In this document: piece after piece, positions 50,901 through 58,502 of the stretch
Layout: every line of letters starts with the position of its first letter
Position numbering within the stretch: the stretch's first letter is position 1
NCBI GenBank assembly: GCA_012932295.1
Contig: JAAONU010000001.1
Span: 39,108,780 to 39,172,779 of the forward strand
DNA length: 64,000 nucleotides
Source: Cyclina sinensis
Lineage: Eukaryota > Mollusca > Bivalvia > Venerida > Veneridae
Direction: 5' to 3'
The notes under the pieces: model-generated
Told to the model about the DNA's origin: nothing
Databases searched by the model: none
What the model saw: the letters and a program-made list of their open reading frames with translations, nothing else
Program-made: the position numbers and the translations under genes

Positions 50901-52731
50901 CGGCTGTGATTGGAAATAAAGCTGAACTCACGACTCTGACAATATTTTGCTCATACAACAGTATGATAATTTACTAAATGTACTTACAACTTATGCACTA
51001 TATAATAATTTCATCTTTTAATGGTTGTAGTAGATTTTAATTTCTATGGTTTTTACATTTATGGCACTCAATCAAATTGGACATCATATGGAAAATGGAG
51101 TCAGATTTCCTAGTAAACAAGTTCAAGGTAGTCACCCAAAATCAAAGTCATAGATTAAATCTATTCCAGGTAAAATAATCCATCCACTAATGACTATAAT
51201 GGATCATTGTTCTTTACATTTTCTCCTGCGGAACCCCTTATTTTGATTAAATATTTCACTAACTTTCATGAACATGTATATGATATTTATCAGTTTATGA
51301 TCCTACCTCATGAACAGTTGAAGAACTGAATGGATTCTTGATCTATTTTTGAACAGTTCATGTACATTTTAATGGCAGTAAAATTAGGCACTTCAGTGGA
51401 TTCTTCATCAGTTCTTGAACTGTTCATGAAAAACATCACATGAACAATTCATATTCAAAAGTTCAAGAACTCAAGTTGAAGGACAGTTCATGAATAATTC
51501 ATGATTGATTTGAAATGTGCAGGATTTCATGAACTGTTCTTCACAAGCCAATATCACAGTTAATTTCTTCTTTGTTTACTGTTGGTGAATTGAGAACAAA
51601 GTTAGAATGTATATTACTGTACTTGCTCACTTACTTTTTGACTATAACCCCTTGACATTGGGTAATGCTTTGCTCAGATTATATTCACATTTTATACATT
51701 GTCTGAAGGAAACAGAATCCTCTTAAGTTTGGGATAAGCCTCTTTAATGAAATATTTTCTTCTTCACTACAAGTAAATATACCTCACACAGACACCTTTG
51801 AATGAATCAAATCTAAGTTCATAGAAGCCAGAGTAAAAAATCTATATTCCAGTATAAAAGATACTTGTTTAAACTATAAAATAAAATTATTAAAGTTATG
51901 AGATGCAGGATCAATTCTAGAATGTTGAAAAAATCAGTAACAAAAAATGTAAAACAAACTGTATATTTATTTTTTTTATTATTTCTACATATGGCAGACC
52001 TCTAATCATTTTTCAAATTACCAGTGAACCAAAAAGAAGGGACTTTGGAAGTCACTATTTTTTTTTTTAATTCAATCGTTCTGATTATATTTGAATAAGC
52101 AACTTTTGTCTCATTCGACTGACCTGTTCCATAGCAACTGACTGAAACATTATCACCACAGTCAACTAAACAAATCTTTCCATTTCAAAAGTGTTACCCA
52201 CCTGGCATGATATTTAGAATAATCTAAAATATCAAGAGAGTATTTCAGGTTGAGATCTAATGAATTTGATTTTCTGTGGTTATATTCAGCAACCTCTTCA
52301 TCTAAATATGAGCTTTCTGGAGACTGTCCATGTCCTTTTCCAACAATTTCCTGAGATGAGTCTTTGCTTGTTTGATCAAGAAAATTTTGATTATGAGCTC
52401 GTCTTGGCACGTTTTGAGATGAAAAATCCTGAAATTCTAAATGGGATCCCAGAGAATATTTGTGTGAATCGTCTTGTGACAGAGAGCTATGTCTCTGATG
52501 AATTTTAGCACCAATGCAAACAAAGGCTGTGGCAAGATTGTACTTCTGTCCCTGAATTCGTAACTGATAATCTCGACTGTATATGCGATTTTGGGGAGTG
52601 TTATTACTTCCAGAGCTTGAGAATGACCGCTCCCGCTCCCGTTTCTTTCGCCCTGGCCCAGGGCCCTGGGAGTTTGAGCCTACATTGAGGCTCGGTGGCA
52701 AGGGAGGTCTGGAAGCCACCTCTGTGCCCAT
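20836..52731 (-). CDS. FAM149B1: FAM149B1-like ciliary protein (whole gene, 15 coding exons)
   Basis: Joined exons (minus strand): 52731-52202, 47003-46890, 46512-46359, 39969-39833, 38290-38147, 32118-31948, 31532-31400, 30828-30777, 30477-30377, 29632-29502, 28993-28825, 27742-27569, 23782-23686, 23483-23352, 20909-20836. All introns are GT-AG and phases agree throughout, giving 770 residues. DUF3719, the family's hallmark, spans roughly residues 255-320 (QAAKTVQNLFDEIDAVLYER, then FPHLR at 308-312), followed by LGRQLLPP. A second conserved block RRRRVAYPPITPNAC lies at 430-444, and LPPIGT at 654-659. The rest is Ser/Pro/Arg-rich and probably disordered. Human FAM149B1 (about 580 residues) acts in cilium assembly and is mutated in a Joubert-type ciliopathy. 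The paralogue FAM149A is longer, so the paralogue call is tentative; the family call is firm. Confidence 0.9.
20910..23351 (-). other. FAM149B1 intron 14
   Basis: 2.4 kb, no nested gene. A plus-strand 102-codon frame at 21412-21720 lies here without splice context or a recognisable domain. Confidence 0.7.
23352..23483 (-). CDS. FAM149B1: FAM149B1-like exon 14
   Basis: 132 nt, phase 1 in and out; acceptor TTTGTTTAG, donor GGA|GTAAGT. Encodes PMHLDIRGNGLQPAQEIGHL and an acidic helix EILEDPEGMEETVRANQW. Confidence 0.8.
23686..23782 (-). CDS. FAM149B1: FAM149B1-like exon 13
   Basis: 97 nt, phase 0 in, phase 1 out. Encodes an Asn/Ser-rich stretch (RRASTPFNNSVAFNNSSSSR), probably disordered. Confidence 0.8.
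25236..25890. repeat. Dispersed repeat, GGGCTATCATGG family, in intron
   Basis: Begins ACAAGAGGGCTATCATGGCA and TCGCTCACTGAG and ends ATGATAGCTCACCCTGAG and GGTGCGCTAAAAAA. This is the same terminal design as 44501-45940 with a different interior. It sits in FAM149B1 intron 12 (23783-27568). Confidence 0.7.
26695..27059. mobile_element. MITE with GTTAACCCTT termini, in intron
   Basis: Left end GTTAACCCTTTCCCTGC and right end GCATGGCAAGGGTTAAC are inverted repeats (15 of 17 matched) bounding 365 bp with no transposase. Same family as 39498-39680. Confidence 0.75.
27569..27742 (-). CDS. FAM149B1: FAM149B1-like exon 12 (LPPIGT block)
   Basis: 174 nt, phase 0 in and out. Encodes residues 613-670, with AAMALLVKKITPPGLHGRIS and ALPPIGTP, a motif shared with the vertebrate C-terminus. 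The acceptor is the tandem CAGCAG, so isoforms with and without one Gln are possible. Confidence 0.87.
27855..28106. repeat. Two-copy tandem duplication, about 125-bp period, in intron
   Basis: CATTTATAAATAGAACTG ... GGTCACCAAAGACAGCAAAA ... GTTATGTCTCAAATCACTCC occurs twice head to tail with few differences. Confidence 0.88.
28107..28490. repeat. Worn internally repeated element, about 130-bp units, in intron
   Basis: Three units share TGCACAACTA, GAAGTTTGACTGAATTCCAC-type and CACCAAATGGTGTTAGAAGA-type segments. Confidence 0.6.
28589..28798. repeat. Exact tandem duplication, 105-bp period, beside exon 11
   Basis: The block starting AGTTACTGTTTTCAGCACTG at 28589 is repeated from 28694 with no difference that I can see. 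It ends 27 bp from the donor of exon 11. Confidence 0.93.
28825..28993 (-). CDS. FAM149B1: FAM149B1-like exon 11
   Basis: 169 nt, phase 2 in, phase 0 out. The acceptor TTATTAAAG at 28994 was chosen because the closer AACACCAG step would break the frame. Encodes an Arg/Pro/Gly-rich segment (RRPGSTRNPPGGRGRGN) and LAPITHDNRSKTPS. Confidence 0.83.
29502..29632 (-). CDS. FAM149B1: FAM149B1-like exon 10
   Basis: 131 nt, phase 0 in, phase 2 out. Encodes NPLGTRAHTMIALERPIESP and a polar C-terminal part (KIPIHRETSKIL). Confidence 0.83.
29885..30245. repeat. Dispersed repeat in intron 9
   Basis: Starts AACAAGAGCTCCATGAAGCG and contains GGTTCTTGTGCACTACTGCTG and AAAGGGACATAACTCC segments. This looks like a common molluscan internally repetitive dispersed element (identity from memory). 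Confidence 0.55.
30377..30477 (-). CDS. FAM149B1: FAM149B1-like exon 9
   Basis: 101 nt, phase 1 in, phase 0 out. Encodes DDSKRINQSLQNISQTLRN and a Pro/Ser linker. Confidence 0.83.
30777..30828 (-). CDS. FAM149B1: FAM149B1-like exon 8
   Basis: Short 52-nt exon, phase 0 in, phase 1 out; acceptor TTCTTTCAG, donor TTAG|GTAATG. It encodes IISWIRPLLKKYSLIVL, continuing the helix of exon 7. Confidence 0.82.
31032..31254. mobile_element. Hairpin MITE, 223 bp, in intron 7
   Basis: Ends TTAACCCTTTACTCCATAT and its inverse ATATGGAGGAAAGGGTTAA. Inside, CAGTGTAGATCCAGATCAGC and GCTGATCTGGATCTACACTG form a second perfect inverted pair, so almost the whole element can fold. No coding capacity. Confidence 0.85.
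31400..31532 (-). CDS. FAM149B1: FAM149B1-like exon 7 (YPPITP block)
   Basis: 133 nt, phase 2 in, phase 0 out. Encodes RRRRVAYPPITPNACFKDSV and a helix ending FDCMWQE. The YPPI(A/T)P element is the second most conserved block of the family. Confidence 0.92.
31948..32118 (-). CDS. FAM149B1: FAM149B1-like exon 6
   Basis: 171 nt, phase 2 in and out. Encodes a basic stretch (SGRHMRAIVPPVEARSRNS) followed by an acidic cluster (FLEEEVYESEGDYEEIIAVD), similar to the acidic region of vertebrate homologues. Confidence 0.88.
32119..38146 (-). other. FAM149B1 intron 5 (6.0 kb)
   Basis: Contains the minisatellite at 34110-34745. No nested gene or further element is visible in the rest. Confidence 0.7.
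34110..34745. repeat. Minisatellite, about 40-bp unit, in intron 5
   Basis: About 15 imperfect copies of ATCTGCAGCCTGAAATTTAA followed by CCTATGACTGCTATGT-type sequence, with alternating variant units (CTTTACATATGT), suggesting a two-unit higher-order pattern. Confidence 0.9.
38147..38290 (-). CDS. FAM149B1: FAM149B1-like exon 5
   Basis: 144 nt, phase 2 in and out. It encodes VLGRQLLPPQESGYEVIERE, matching the conserved LGRQ segment that follows HLR, then a Ser-rich tail (SRPNTTSSMGLMDVTDQDLS). Confidence 0.9.
39498..39680. mobile_element. MITE remnant, GGTTAACCCT family, in intron 4
   Basis: Starts AACCTTTATCCTGCTGG and ends AGCATGGTAGGGTTAACC. It has a central CCATGCAGTCTGATCATGG block with the GATC-centred symmetry of this molluscan family. 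Left end worn. Confidence 0.65.
39833..39969 (-). CDS. FAM149B1: FAM149B1-like exon 4 (DUF3719 core, HLR motif)
   Basis: 137 nt, phase 0 in, phase 2 out (acceptor ATATTCCAG, donor CG|GTAAGT). It encodes residues 267-312 including TVQNLFDEIDAVLYERR and the invariant FPHLR that defines the domain. Confidence 0.92.
41329..41692. repeat. Tandem repeat, about 122-bp unit x 3, in intron 3
   Basis: Three units start TTGCTAAC and share ATCAAATACTATGGTTTTAA and TATGGTCAACC...GATAACT segments; the third is the most diverged. Confidence 0.85.
43950..44002. mobile_element. Short hairpin, GGCGGATCCAGG ends, in intron 3
   Basis: GGCGGATCCAGG (43953-43964) faces CCTGGATCCGCT (43989-44000). This is a collapsed copy of a widespread MITE type that carries these ends; the interior is reduced to about 25 bp. 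Confidence 0.6.
44501..45940. mobile_element. 1.44-kb dispersed element with GCTCACCTG/CAGGTGAGC ends
   Basis: Starts CAAGAGGGCCATGATGGCC then GCTCACCTGAG, and ends GACAGGTGAGCTA, giving subterminal inverted repeats. The interior is about eight to nine head-to-tail units of about 126 bp (CTCTAGAGTGTTAACAAGG ... CTCTGTGACCTAGTTTTTGA ... GATGACCCATATT ... TTTCTGACAAATTTCCAG). A GGAC-rich minisatellite follows at about 45853-45890. No open frame. Related copies lie at 18733, 25236 and perhaps 57470. In intron 3. Confidence 0.85.
46359..46512 (-). CDS. FAM149B1: FAM149B1-like exon 3
   Basis: 154 nt, enters phase 2, leaves phase 0. It encodes a Ser/Thr-rich segment ending SSVDSQYSWD, equivalent to the SSDFSWGY-type start of DUF3719 in vertebrate FAM149 proteins. 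Confidence 0.85.
46890..47003 (-). CDS. FAM149B1: FAM149B1-like exon 2
   Basis: 114 nt, phase 2 in and out; acceptor CTGTTTCAG, donor GTAAGT. It encodes RGLSRVTLEEHPTSALEIVD and a short helix ending IVEAIS, which leads into the DUF3719 region. Confidence 0.85.
48554..49782. mobile_element. 1229-bp DNA-transposon-like element with 35-bp TIRs
   Basis: Left terminus 48554-48588 starts AGGCTAAAAAAAATTAATG. The right terminus 49748-49782 is its reverse complement with one mismatch in 35. The interior is richer in CG near the left end (48590-48780) and holds an 87-codon plus-strand frame that begins just outside the left terminus and resembles no transposase I know. Target-site duplication not clear (possibly very short). 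It is probably non-autonomous. Confidence 0.85.
50264..51545. repeat. Palindromic-word arrays, TTCATGAAC/GTTCATGAA
   Basis: Two clusters (about 50264-50590 and 51265-51545) are built from variants of TTCATGAACTGTTCTTGAAC and the self-complementary word GTTCATGAAC, with less repetitive sequence between them. Confidence 0.75.
52202..52731 (-). CDS. FAM149B1: FAM149B1-like exon 1 (start codon)
   Basis: 530 nt, ends in phase 2 at CCAG|GTGGGT. The ATG at 52731 is the first after an in-frame TAG and after an acceptor-like CTTTATAG at about 52746, so an upstream noncoding exon is likely. It encodes residues 1-177: a low-complexity N-terminus rich in Ser, Gln, Arg and Pro (RKKRERERS basic patch near residues 29-37) with no signal peptide or membrane segment. 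Confidence 0.8.
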
Positions 52732-53479
52732 TAGAGTTAAGATCTATAAAGGATTTACTATCTTACAACACGTATTATTAATAAAATCCAGTATCTTATT
52801 CATATCCATAGTTCTTTGATTATAATCCTTTTAAAATGCTATTTAGCTTAATCAACAATTAATATGTGTTTCTGTTATCGTTTTTTAGCAGACTGTTTTG
52901 TTTCATGCTCTCGCTACCACAGATCTAGACCTAATAATGAGCTACATTCCTTACAGGATAATTCCAAATTTTCCAATACCACTTCCAACTCATTTTTTTG
53001 TTTTAACATTAAATTCCATTCATTAAGTATCATATTAAACTACATCACAAAGAGAAGTTCAGATACCCTCTGGATTTGTGGCAAAGCTGGATTAAAAAAA
53101 AAATCAAAAATCAAAATCAAAATAAGTTCAATATGGGGGCCAATGCTCCTCACAAATGTCTTAAATCTCAAATGAATTTGCATGCAATCTTCGGTGAAGT
53201 CATATCAGTATAAACTGACCACCACAGACTTATCATCTGAAACAGAAATTAAGTAAATATCCTTGTATACAAATAGCAAACATCATCCAAAATCCTAACG
53301 ACTCTGTAAACTTCAGTGTACAGGCCAACAAAATGTTCAACCTGATAAAGTCCACGAAAAATTCAATAACGTATGGTTAGTTATATGATTTTATGTGACA
53401 AGTAAAGTGACTTTCGCTACAGTTAAGCGACTACAGATGAAGTCAAGCAAATGATTGGAAATCTCCCTGTAAGTTTCTG
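52732..53479. other. Intergenic gap between the two genes
   Basis: 748 bp between the stop of the upstream gene and the FAM149B1 start codon. It should contain the 3' end of one gene and the 5' UTR or promoter of the other. No clear poly(A) signal or CpG-rich promoter is visible. Overlapping plus-strand frames (52583-52819, 52864-53175) have no support. Confidence 0.5.
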
Positions 53480-53698
53480 TCAGAAGTCAAAAGTTACGAC
53501 TTTATCTATCTTTTTTATTGACAATCTGAAAGATAACTTAAGCTGGTATGAATATTCAGATGTACAGAGGTTTAATTCAAGTGGTGTTTCTAAGTGTCCA
53601 GTTTGATCAATCGCATTAAATTCATTCAAGCTGAAAATAGTTTCTTTTTCTGACATAGAGTACGAAACTGCAAATTTTCTTTTTTCATTCAATAGTAT
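53480..53698 (-). CDS. Unrecognised gene, exon 7 (stop)
   Basis: 219 nt, phase 0; acceptor CCTTCTTTAG. Encodes residues 170-241, with RKFAVSYSMSEKETIFSLNE and a beta-like C-terminus ending KVVTFDF and TGA. Confidence 0.72.
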   Translation of the reverse strand: MLLNEKRKFAVSYSMSEKETIFSLNEFNAIDQTGHLETPLELNLCTSEYSYQLKLSFRLSIKKIDKVVTFDF

Positions 53699-56600
53699 CT
53701 AAAGAAGGATTCAAAAGAAGACAGAGAAAAATTTTTTTGGGAAAAAAAAAATAAAGGTCAGAACATAATTCAGTACAATTTTCTTCACTGTAAATAAGTT
53801 TGACTATCATTCAACATGGGTCAGGAACACCAAACTCTTTCTCTAACCTTAGAGTGAAGGACTGTCTTCCAGTTCATTAACACTTTCATCTTTTCATATA
53901 TTATTCTCAAAGTCATCTTCTTGCATTAACTTGTTATGCTGCAGGATCAAAACACTGGTCACTGTATATGGAATTCTGCTATTCTAGACTTGTGAATATT
54001 TGATTTAATTAAGCCAGATCTAACTTTCATGTTTTCAGTGTCTTTTTTATGGAACCATCTTCCAAGTAACTGTTGAGGCACTCGGATCTGATCAAAACTG
54101 ATCTCGGAGACAAAGACAGACTTTGGATAAGTCCACACTTCATTCTCCTCTTTATATTCCGAGATAGGCCTGAATTAGTGAACAATAAGCACATATAATG
54201 GAACAAGACAATTTAAGACCTGGACATGCAAAAGTAACACCTGTAAAACATTTGTTGGCCGTACTTTTAAAGACTCTGAAATATTTCAAGAAAGACCTTC
54301 AGAAAGATAAAATTTCAATTCAGTGACTAAAATCTAGCAATAATACAGAAAATAACAAAATGTATGTGGCCTTCAAACTTGCTTTAATTTTCATAGTTAC
54401 ATTTTAGGTCAAGTGCAGTGATTATATAGTTTCACTTATTTTTTCAATATTTTTTCTGTATTACTAAGCCTGTATTTTTTCATACTGAAAGCCTTCTAAA
54501 ATACTTAAGCATATAATATTATAGTTATATACTGTTAAGTGGAGAAAAAAAAGGACAAAAAAATAATTTCTTTTAAGCTCAAAGATTTTAGTCTTTCACT
54601 TGGTCAGTAGTCAGTTCAATTTAAATACTCTATTAGGTCTTCTAACAATTGTTTTCAAAAGTACAAAAATACAAAATGGAGTTCTTATGAATACCACCAA
54701 TGTTTTTGACTCTCTCAAAATGCTAATGACAAAAATGTGTAATTGAAAATTAATTTGACATCTGTCACTGCAACGCACAGAAAAATCAATGGGCGGCATC
54801 CTTGATACATGTATCAAGAAACAATGCCTGGTTCCTAGAAATATTTCAGCTTAATCAAGCCAGGTACCATTTCTAATATTCTCTGTGCACTTTGTTTAAC
54901 TTTCTTCTTTTAAAATTTGAATTATGTAACATCATTGCAATCAATATAAAACTTAAAGCAAACAAAACTACTAAGGCTTGAGTTAAATATGTGACAAACA
55001 TACTGCCTTTACAACATTAGATCAAAAAGGAAAAATGTAAATACAGTTGAACAACCTTATTTGTTCAACATGCTATTTTCTTAACACGTTTTCTACACTT
55101 GAAATGCACTTCCAATTAGTTCAAGTATTTAATGTTATTGCATTATCAACGCAGTTGCGGTAAGTCAGCCAAAGTTCAGAATCAACGACCTCCACTGAAA
55201 GACTTAAAACAGCCATTATTTCTTTAAACTTTCAAGATTGAAAAAAAAAATTTAATACCGGGGTATATTTTTGGTTAAGAATGGAGCTTTAGAGAAAATT
55301 ATCATAATAATTTTTTTTTCAAAACATCTATAAATACATGTCTAGGTAAAAATAAACTATATGAAGTCAACATAGGTACAGGTGCTCCATGCATAGTATA
55401 CAAACTCCTGGAGTTTCATCCATGATTTAAATTTGTCATTTGAAGCAAGTTAAGATAGTGCCGTGCCCATCACAAAATCAGCTAAGTATCTGTTTCAGTA
55501 AGATTACTACCCCAGTGAAAATGTCACCAAAATCTCAGTGAAATTTCACCAAATTTCAGTGAAATTTCACCGAAATGCATGGGATTTATCAAAATGATCG
55601 AATTTTGGTGAAATTTCAGTGAAATTTCAATGAAATCTCACTGAAATTTGGTGCAATTCATTTCTCATAAAAATTTCTTTTTTCAGTGAAATTTTGAGTC
55701 AATTATTTTGGTGACCAAAATTATGGTGAGAAAATTTCATATAAAAAAATGTTGTTGAACTTAAAGTGTTTACCTAGAAATTGCCAAAAAAAGTTCTAAA
55801 AGTGTGTGAATGAGATGAGTGAGTAATCTCTGGCTAAAAAGCCATTTAAAATACTGACAGTCTGAATTGTATAAAACCAATTGATGTGGGTTTCGGCAAA
55901 AGTTGAAGTATATTATTATCATTTTTATTTCCTTATTTCAGTCTCATCCCTTTACAAGAATGCATATAACTGATAAAACATACATAAAATACAAGTAAAT
56001 ATGTTTTAAATTATATCTATCTTCCAAATATGTTAAAAAATTACAAAATTTAACAAAAAAATCGAATGCCTAAATGTAAGAATAATTCAGACATGTGTCA
56101 ATGGAGTGATTTTAAACTCTGAAAACTGAAACAAATTTTGTCTGAATATTCAGATGAATTGATATTAGTGATATTAATTCTCACATACAAATCAGTAATT
56201 GAAATCTATTGGTTTTGTTTGAAAAATATTTGAAAGCAATAACATATCTTATCAAACAACATGCTAAGTGTATGTTACACACTTTCTTACTACACTTTAC
56301 AATTAATTGATAAATTAATCTGAATTATTCAGACACTTATGTCTTACAATTTCAAAGTATGATTTTCCAACTTAAAACTTTTGACATAATTTTGTCTGAA
56401 TAAATCAGATTATTGTCAAATTATATTATATATACATGTTACACAAACATACATACATAGCCATAGCCCCTTAACAGTAAATATGTCATTAACTGAAACA
56501 AGAATCATCATTAAAAAAATGATGATTGGCTCTATTATCATTTGAATAATTACACTTAAGATATATGTTTGATATGGCATGCCTAAAATAAATATAAGCA

Positions 56601-58457
56601 ATGAAATCTTTCACTTTAAGCATAATATTTGTAAAATCAAATATCTGCTAGGTTTAGAAAAAAACTTCCTGAAGGCGCAAGCTTTATCATCAATTGTTGT
56701 ACATCCAAATGACCCAAGTGCCTCTAATAGGTTAACAAGCTTTATCTGCAGTTCACTTCTAACTGAAATCTGTCAGAAAGACAAAGAGTCACTTAAAAAA
56801 AGTCGTTGCATGTGTTTTCTGTGATGATGATATAACTGACGCTTTTATATTTTCCTCTATATCAAAGACAAGCATTGACCTCCGCAGCTGTTACGTTGTA
56901 TCAACACTGGTTTGACAATAGATATATTTCAATTCACTTTCACTTCACTTCATATGCCACAGTCCTGACATGCTAGTTTATCTTCTTCAATCCTTTACTA
57001 ATAAGAAACATTTTATCAGACAAAATTATCAGTACAAAAACACTGGGTAAAACACACTTCTTAATTACTAATTGTCACATTGGGAATGTTTCATCCTTAA
57101 TGATTATTTTCTTAAAATTTCACATCTTTAAAAAATAAAGCTTTTCCTTTCTTTGCTTGTTCATGACAACTCCTATGGATGCAAGTACAGGTTTTTTAAT
57201 CTGTCTTCTTCATTCTTGGAAAAGACTCATTCTCTGGAACAACTTCAGAGGTTCAGCCACCTAACAAAGAGAAGCAGATCATAGTTAAAAACTGTATAAG
57301 AAGTAAAGATTAAAACTGAGTATACTACGGTTTGTACCAATAACAGTATGAAGCTAAGGTTGTCCGATTCATTTCATATTATTCCACACATAATGGAAAA
57401 CAGGACAACAATATAGGCTCTATCTTCACACTATTATATAGACAAGAAGAAAAAACAATAGGGCCTTGATGGTATTTTATTACGCACCCACTAAAGAAGG
57501 AATAAATTAAAGTTCACCTGAGCATATGCTCAGGTTAACTAAAAGTTATAGGGAAAAAGGCAGTTGAATACATTTATTTTAGTACATACATGTATGGTGT
57601 CAAGAAAAGGAATATTGCCACTATGCATGCCTTGAAGTGCATAACTTTTATAATGTTGCCAAAGTTAACTTGATATTATAATTAAGGCTATTTGCCAACT
57701 GTCAGTTCTATTAACTTGGTTCAAATCTTTATTGTGCCTACCTTATCTTTGAAAATCAATGAAAGCATCCATCTGTAAATATTCTGTTGGAAATCTAACA
57801 CAGGCATCTTGTCACTAGCTTCTTGTCCCCCTAAGAAGGAGCTACAAAATATCAACAAACCAGAATAAGTACTTTATACAGCTGACATCAAAACAATTTA
57901 CAATAATAAATCCTATCAGTCACTTGTACATATGATGATCATAAATATAACCGTATCCTACTTCTACTTCTACCATTTAATGGCCACCATCAGCAAGTTG
58001 ATTATTCTGCCATTTAGAGGTTTGTGCAAAAAAAAGATAAGATTAAAAAGTGGGAAATATGTACAGTGGATAGTTAACAACAGAATTATTTACAGAGTTA
58101 GAGAAAGTGCCTACCGGTATATCTTAAATGCCTGTAAAACAGTTTTTCTTTAAGAATAATTTATGAAGAAATATTTTCTTGCTTATCAATACATTTGTTT
58201 TGCATTGTACTTGTTGAATGATTTTTTTAGTGTTAATATTATTGGTATTAACATTTGGGTCGAGATATTTTGGGAACAAACCAAAGTGTATTAAAATGTT
58301 AAATTTCTTTTGAAAAAATCGATGACAAATGGGTTTACTGGTTGTTATCAAAACAAAAGCTTATGAAAAATGTTTTTACTAAAGTATCTATTACCAAGTT
58401 AGAGTTAGTCGTGATATGTTTGTAAATATATCTCTGATCACGCATTCGCTTCGACAT
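53480..58457 (-). CDS. Unrecognised 241-residue protein (whole gene, 7 exons)
   Basis: Reconstructed from splice sites: 58457-58395, 58131-58115, 57841-57742, 57260-57227, 56762-56615, 54169-54025, 53698-53480. Total 726 nt including the stop, every junction in phase. I do not recognise the product. It starts with a basic stretch (MSKRMRDQRYIYKH). An Arg/aromatic helical part follows (PVLDFQQNIYRWMLSLIFKD), then a helical segment (SELQIKLVNLLEALGSF). The C-terminal half looks beta-rich (EVWTYPKSVFVSEISFDQI, YQLKLSFRLSIKKIDK). No signal peptide or convincing membrane helix. The exon-4 donor (ATGA|GTCTTT) is weak; if unused, translation stops after 76 residues at 57210. The start is short of an ETS-like promoter site, supporting the ATG at 58457. 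Confidence 0.65.
54025..54169 (-). CDS. Unrecognised gene, exon 6
   Basis: 145 nt, phase 2 in, phase 0 out; acceptor ACTAATTCAG, donor AAA|GTTAGA. Encodes PISEYKEENEVWTYPKSVFV and QQLLGRWFHKKD. Read-through would add 20 residues to a stop near 53963. Confidence 0.7.
55508..55735 (+). repeat. GAAATTTCAC palindromic-word array, left copy
   Basis: Opens TACCCCAGTGAAAATG, then many variants of CAGTGAAATTTCACC around the palindrome GAAATTTC. It lies in intron 5 of the unrecognised gene. The inverse copy closes at 61368. Confidence 0.85.
56121..56412 (+). repeat. TCTGAATWATTCAGA word array, left copy
   Basis: Words such as AATTTTGTCTGAATATTCAG, TCTGAATTATTCAGACA and TTTTGTCTGAATAAATCAGA recur over about 290 bp. 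It is sparser than its counterpart at 60740-60985. Confidence 0.6.
56615..56762 (-). CDS. Unrecognised gene, exon 5
   Basis: 148 nt, phase 1 in, phase 2 out; strong acceptor after TTTCTGACAGATTTCAG, donor AA|GTGAAA. Encodes RSELQIKLVNLLEALGSFGC and KACAFRKFFSKPSRYLILQI. Confidence 0.68.
57227..57260 (-). CDS. Unrecognised gene, exon 4 (weak donor)
   Basis: 34 nt, phase 0 in, phase 1 out; acceptor CTTTGTTAG. Encodes VAEPLKLFQRM. If the weak GTCTTT donor is not used, the frame reads five more residues to a TGA at 57210-57212, which would be an alternative terminal exon. Confidence 0.55.
57470..57545. repeat. Short remnant with CCTGAGCATATGCTCAGG palindrome
   Basis: ATAGGGCCTTGATGGTATTT and the palindrome CACCTGAGCATATGCTCAGG resemble the two ends of the 44501-45940 element brought together by loss of the interior. 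Confidence 0.45.
57742..57841 (-). CDS. Unrecognised gene, exon 3
   Basis: 100 nt, phase 2 in, phase 0 out; acceptor ATTTTGTAG, donor AAG|GTAGGC. Encodes SFLGGQEASDKMPVLDFQQN and YRWMLSLIFKDK. Confidence 0.75.
58115..58131 (-). CDS. Unrecognised gene, 17-nt microexon 2
   Basis: Acceptor CTGTTTTACAG, 17 nt encoding AFKIY plus two bases, donor CCG|GTAGGC. Without it exon 1 (phase 0) cannot join exon 3 (needs phase 2) without hitting a stop. Confidence 0.62.
58395..58457 (-). CDS. Unrecognised gene, exon 1 (start)
   Basis: 63 nt from ATG to donor TTG|GTAATA, phase 0; residues 1-21 (MSKRMRDQRYIYKH...). No acceptor lies just upstream, and a CCACTTCCGG site sits about 20-30 bp 5' of the ATG, so this should be the first exon. 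Confidence 0.7.
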
Positions 58458-58469
58458 GTTTCCAATGTA

Positions 58470-58502
58470 AACGTTTGACCGGAAGTGGGTGCATGTGAAC
58501 AG
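58470..58502. promoter_or_regulatory. Probable bidirectional promoter with ETS-type site
   Basis: ACCGGAAGTG at 58478-58487 (CACTTCCGGT on the minus strand) lies about 20 bp upstream of the minus-strand ATG at 58457. On the plus strand it lies just before GTGAACAG|GTGAGT, a strong donor at 58502/58503. ETS sites close to start points are typical of TATA-less housekeeping promoters. Promoter activity is inferred. Confidence 0.5.

Larger units (their letters stand above)
47004..52201 (-). other. FAM149B1 intron 1 (5.2 kb)
   Basis: Holds the TIR element at 48554-49782 and the GTTCATGAAC arrays at 50264-51545. A small 33-bp-spaced duplication of AGGGAGGTACCTTA lies at 47176-47230. The rest is AT-rich without a gene. 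Confidence 0.7.

Noticed and set aside
52583..53175. Plus-strand frames antisense to FAM149B1 exon 1 and in the gap
   Set aside because: The first is the shadow of exon 1; the second has no splice or family support.
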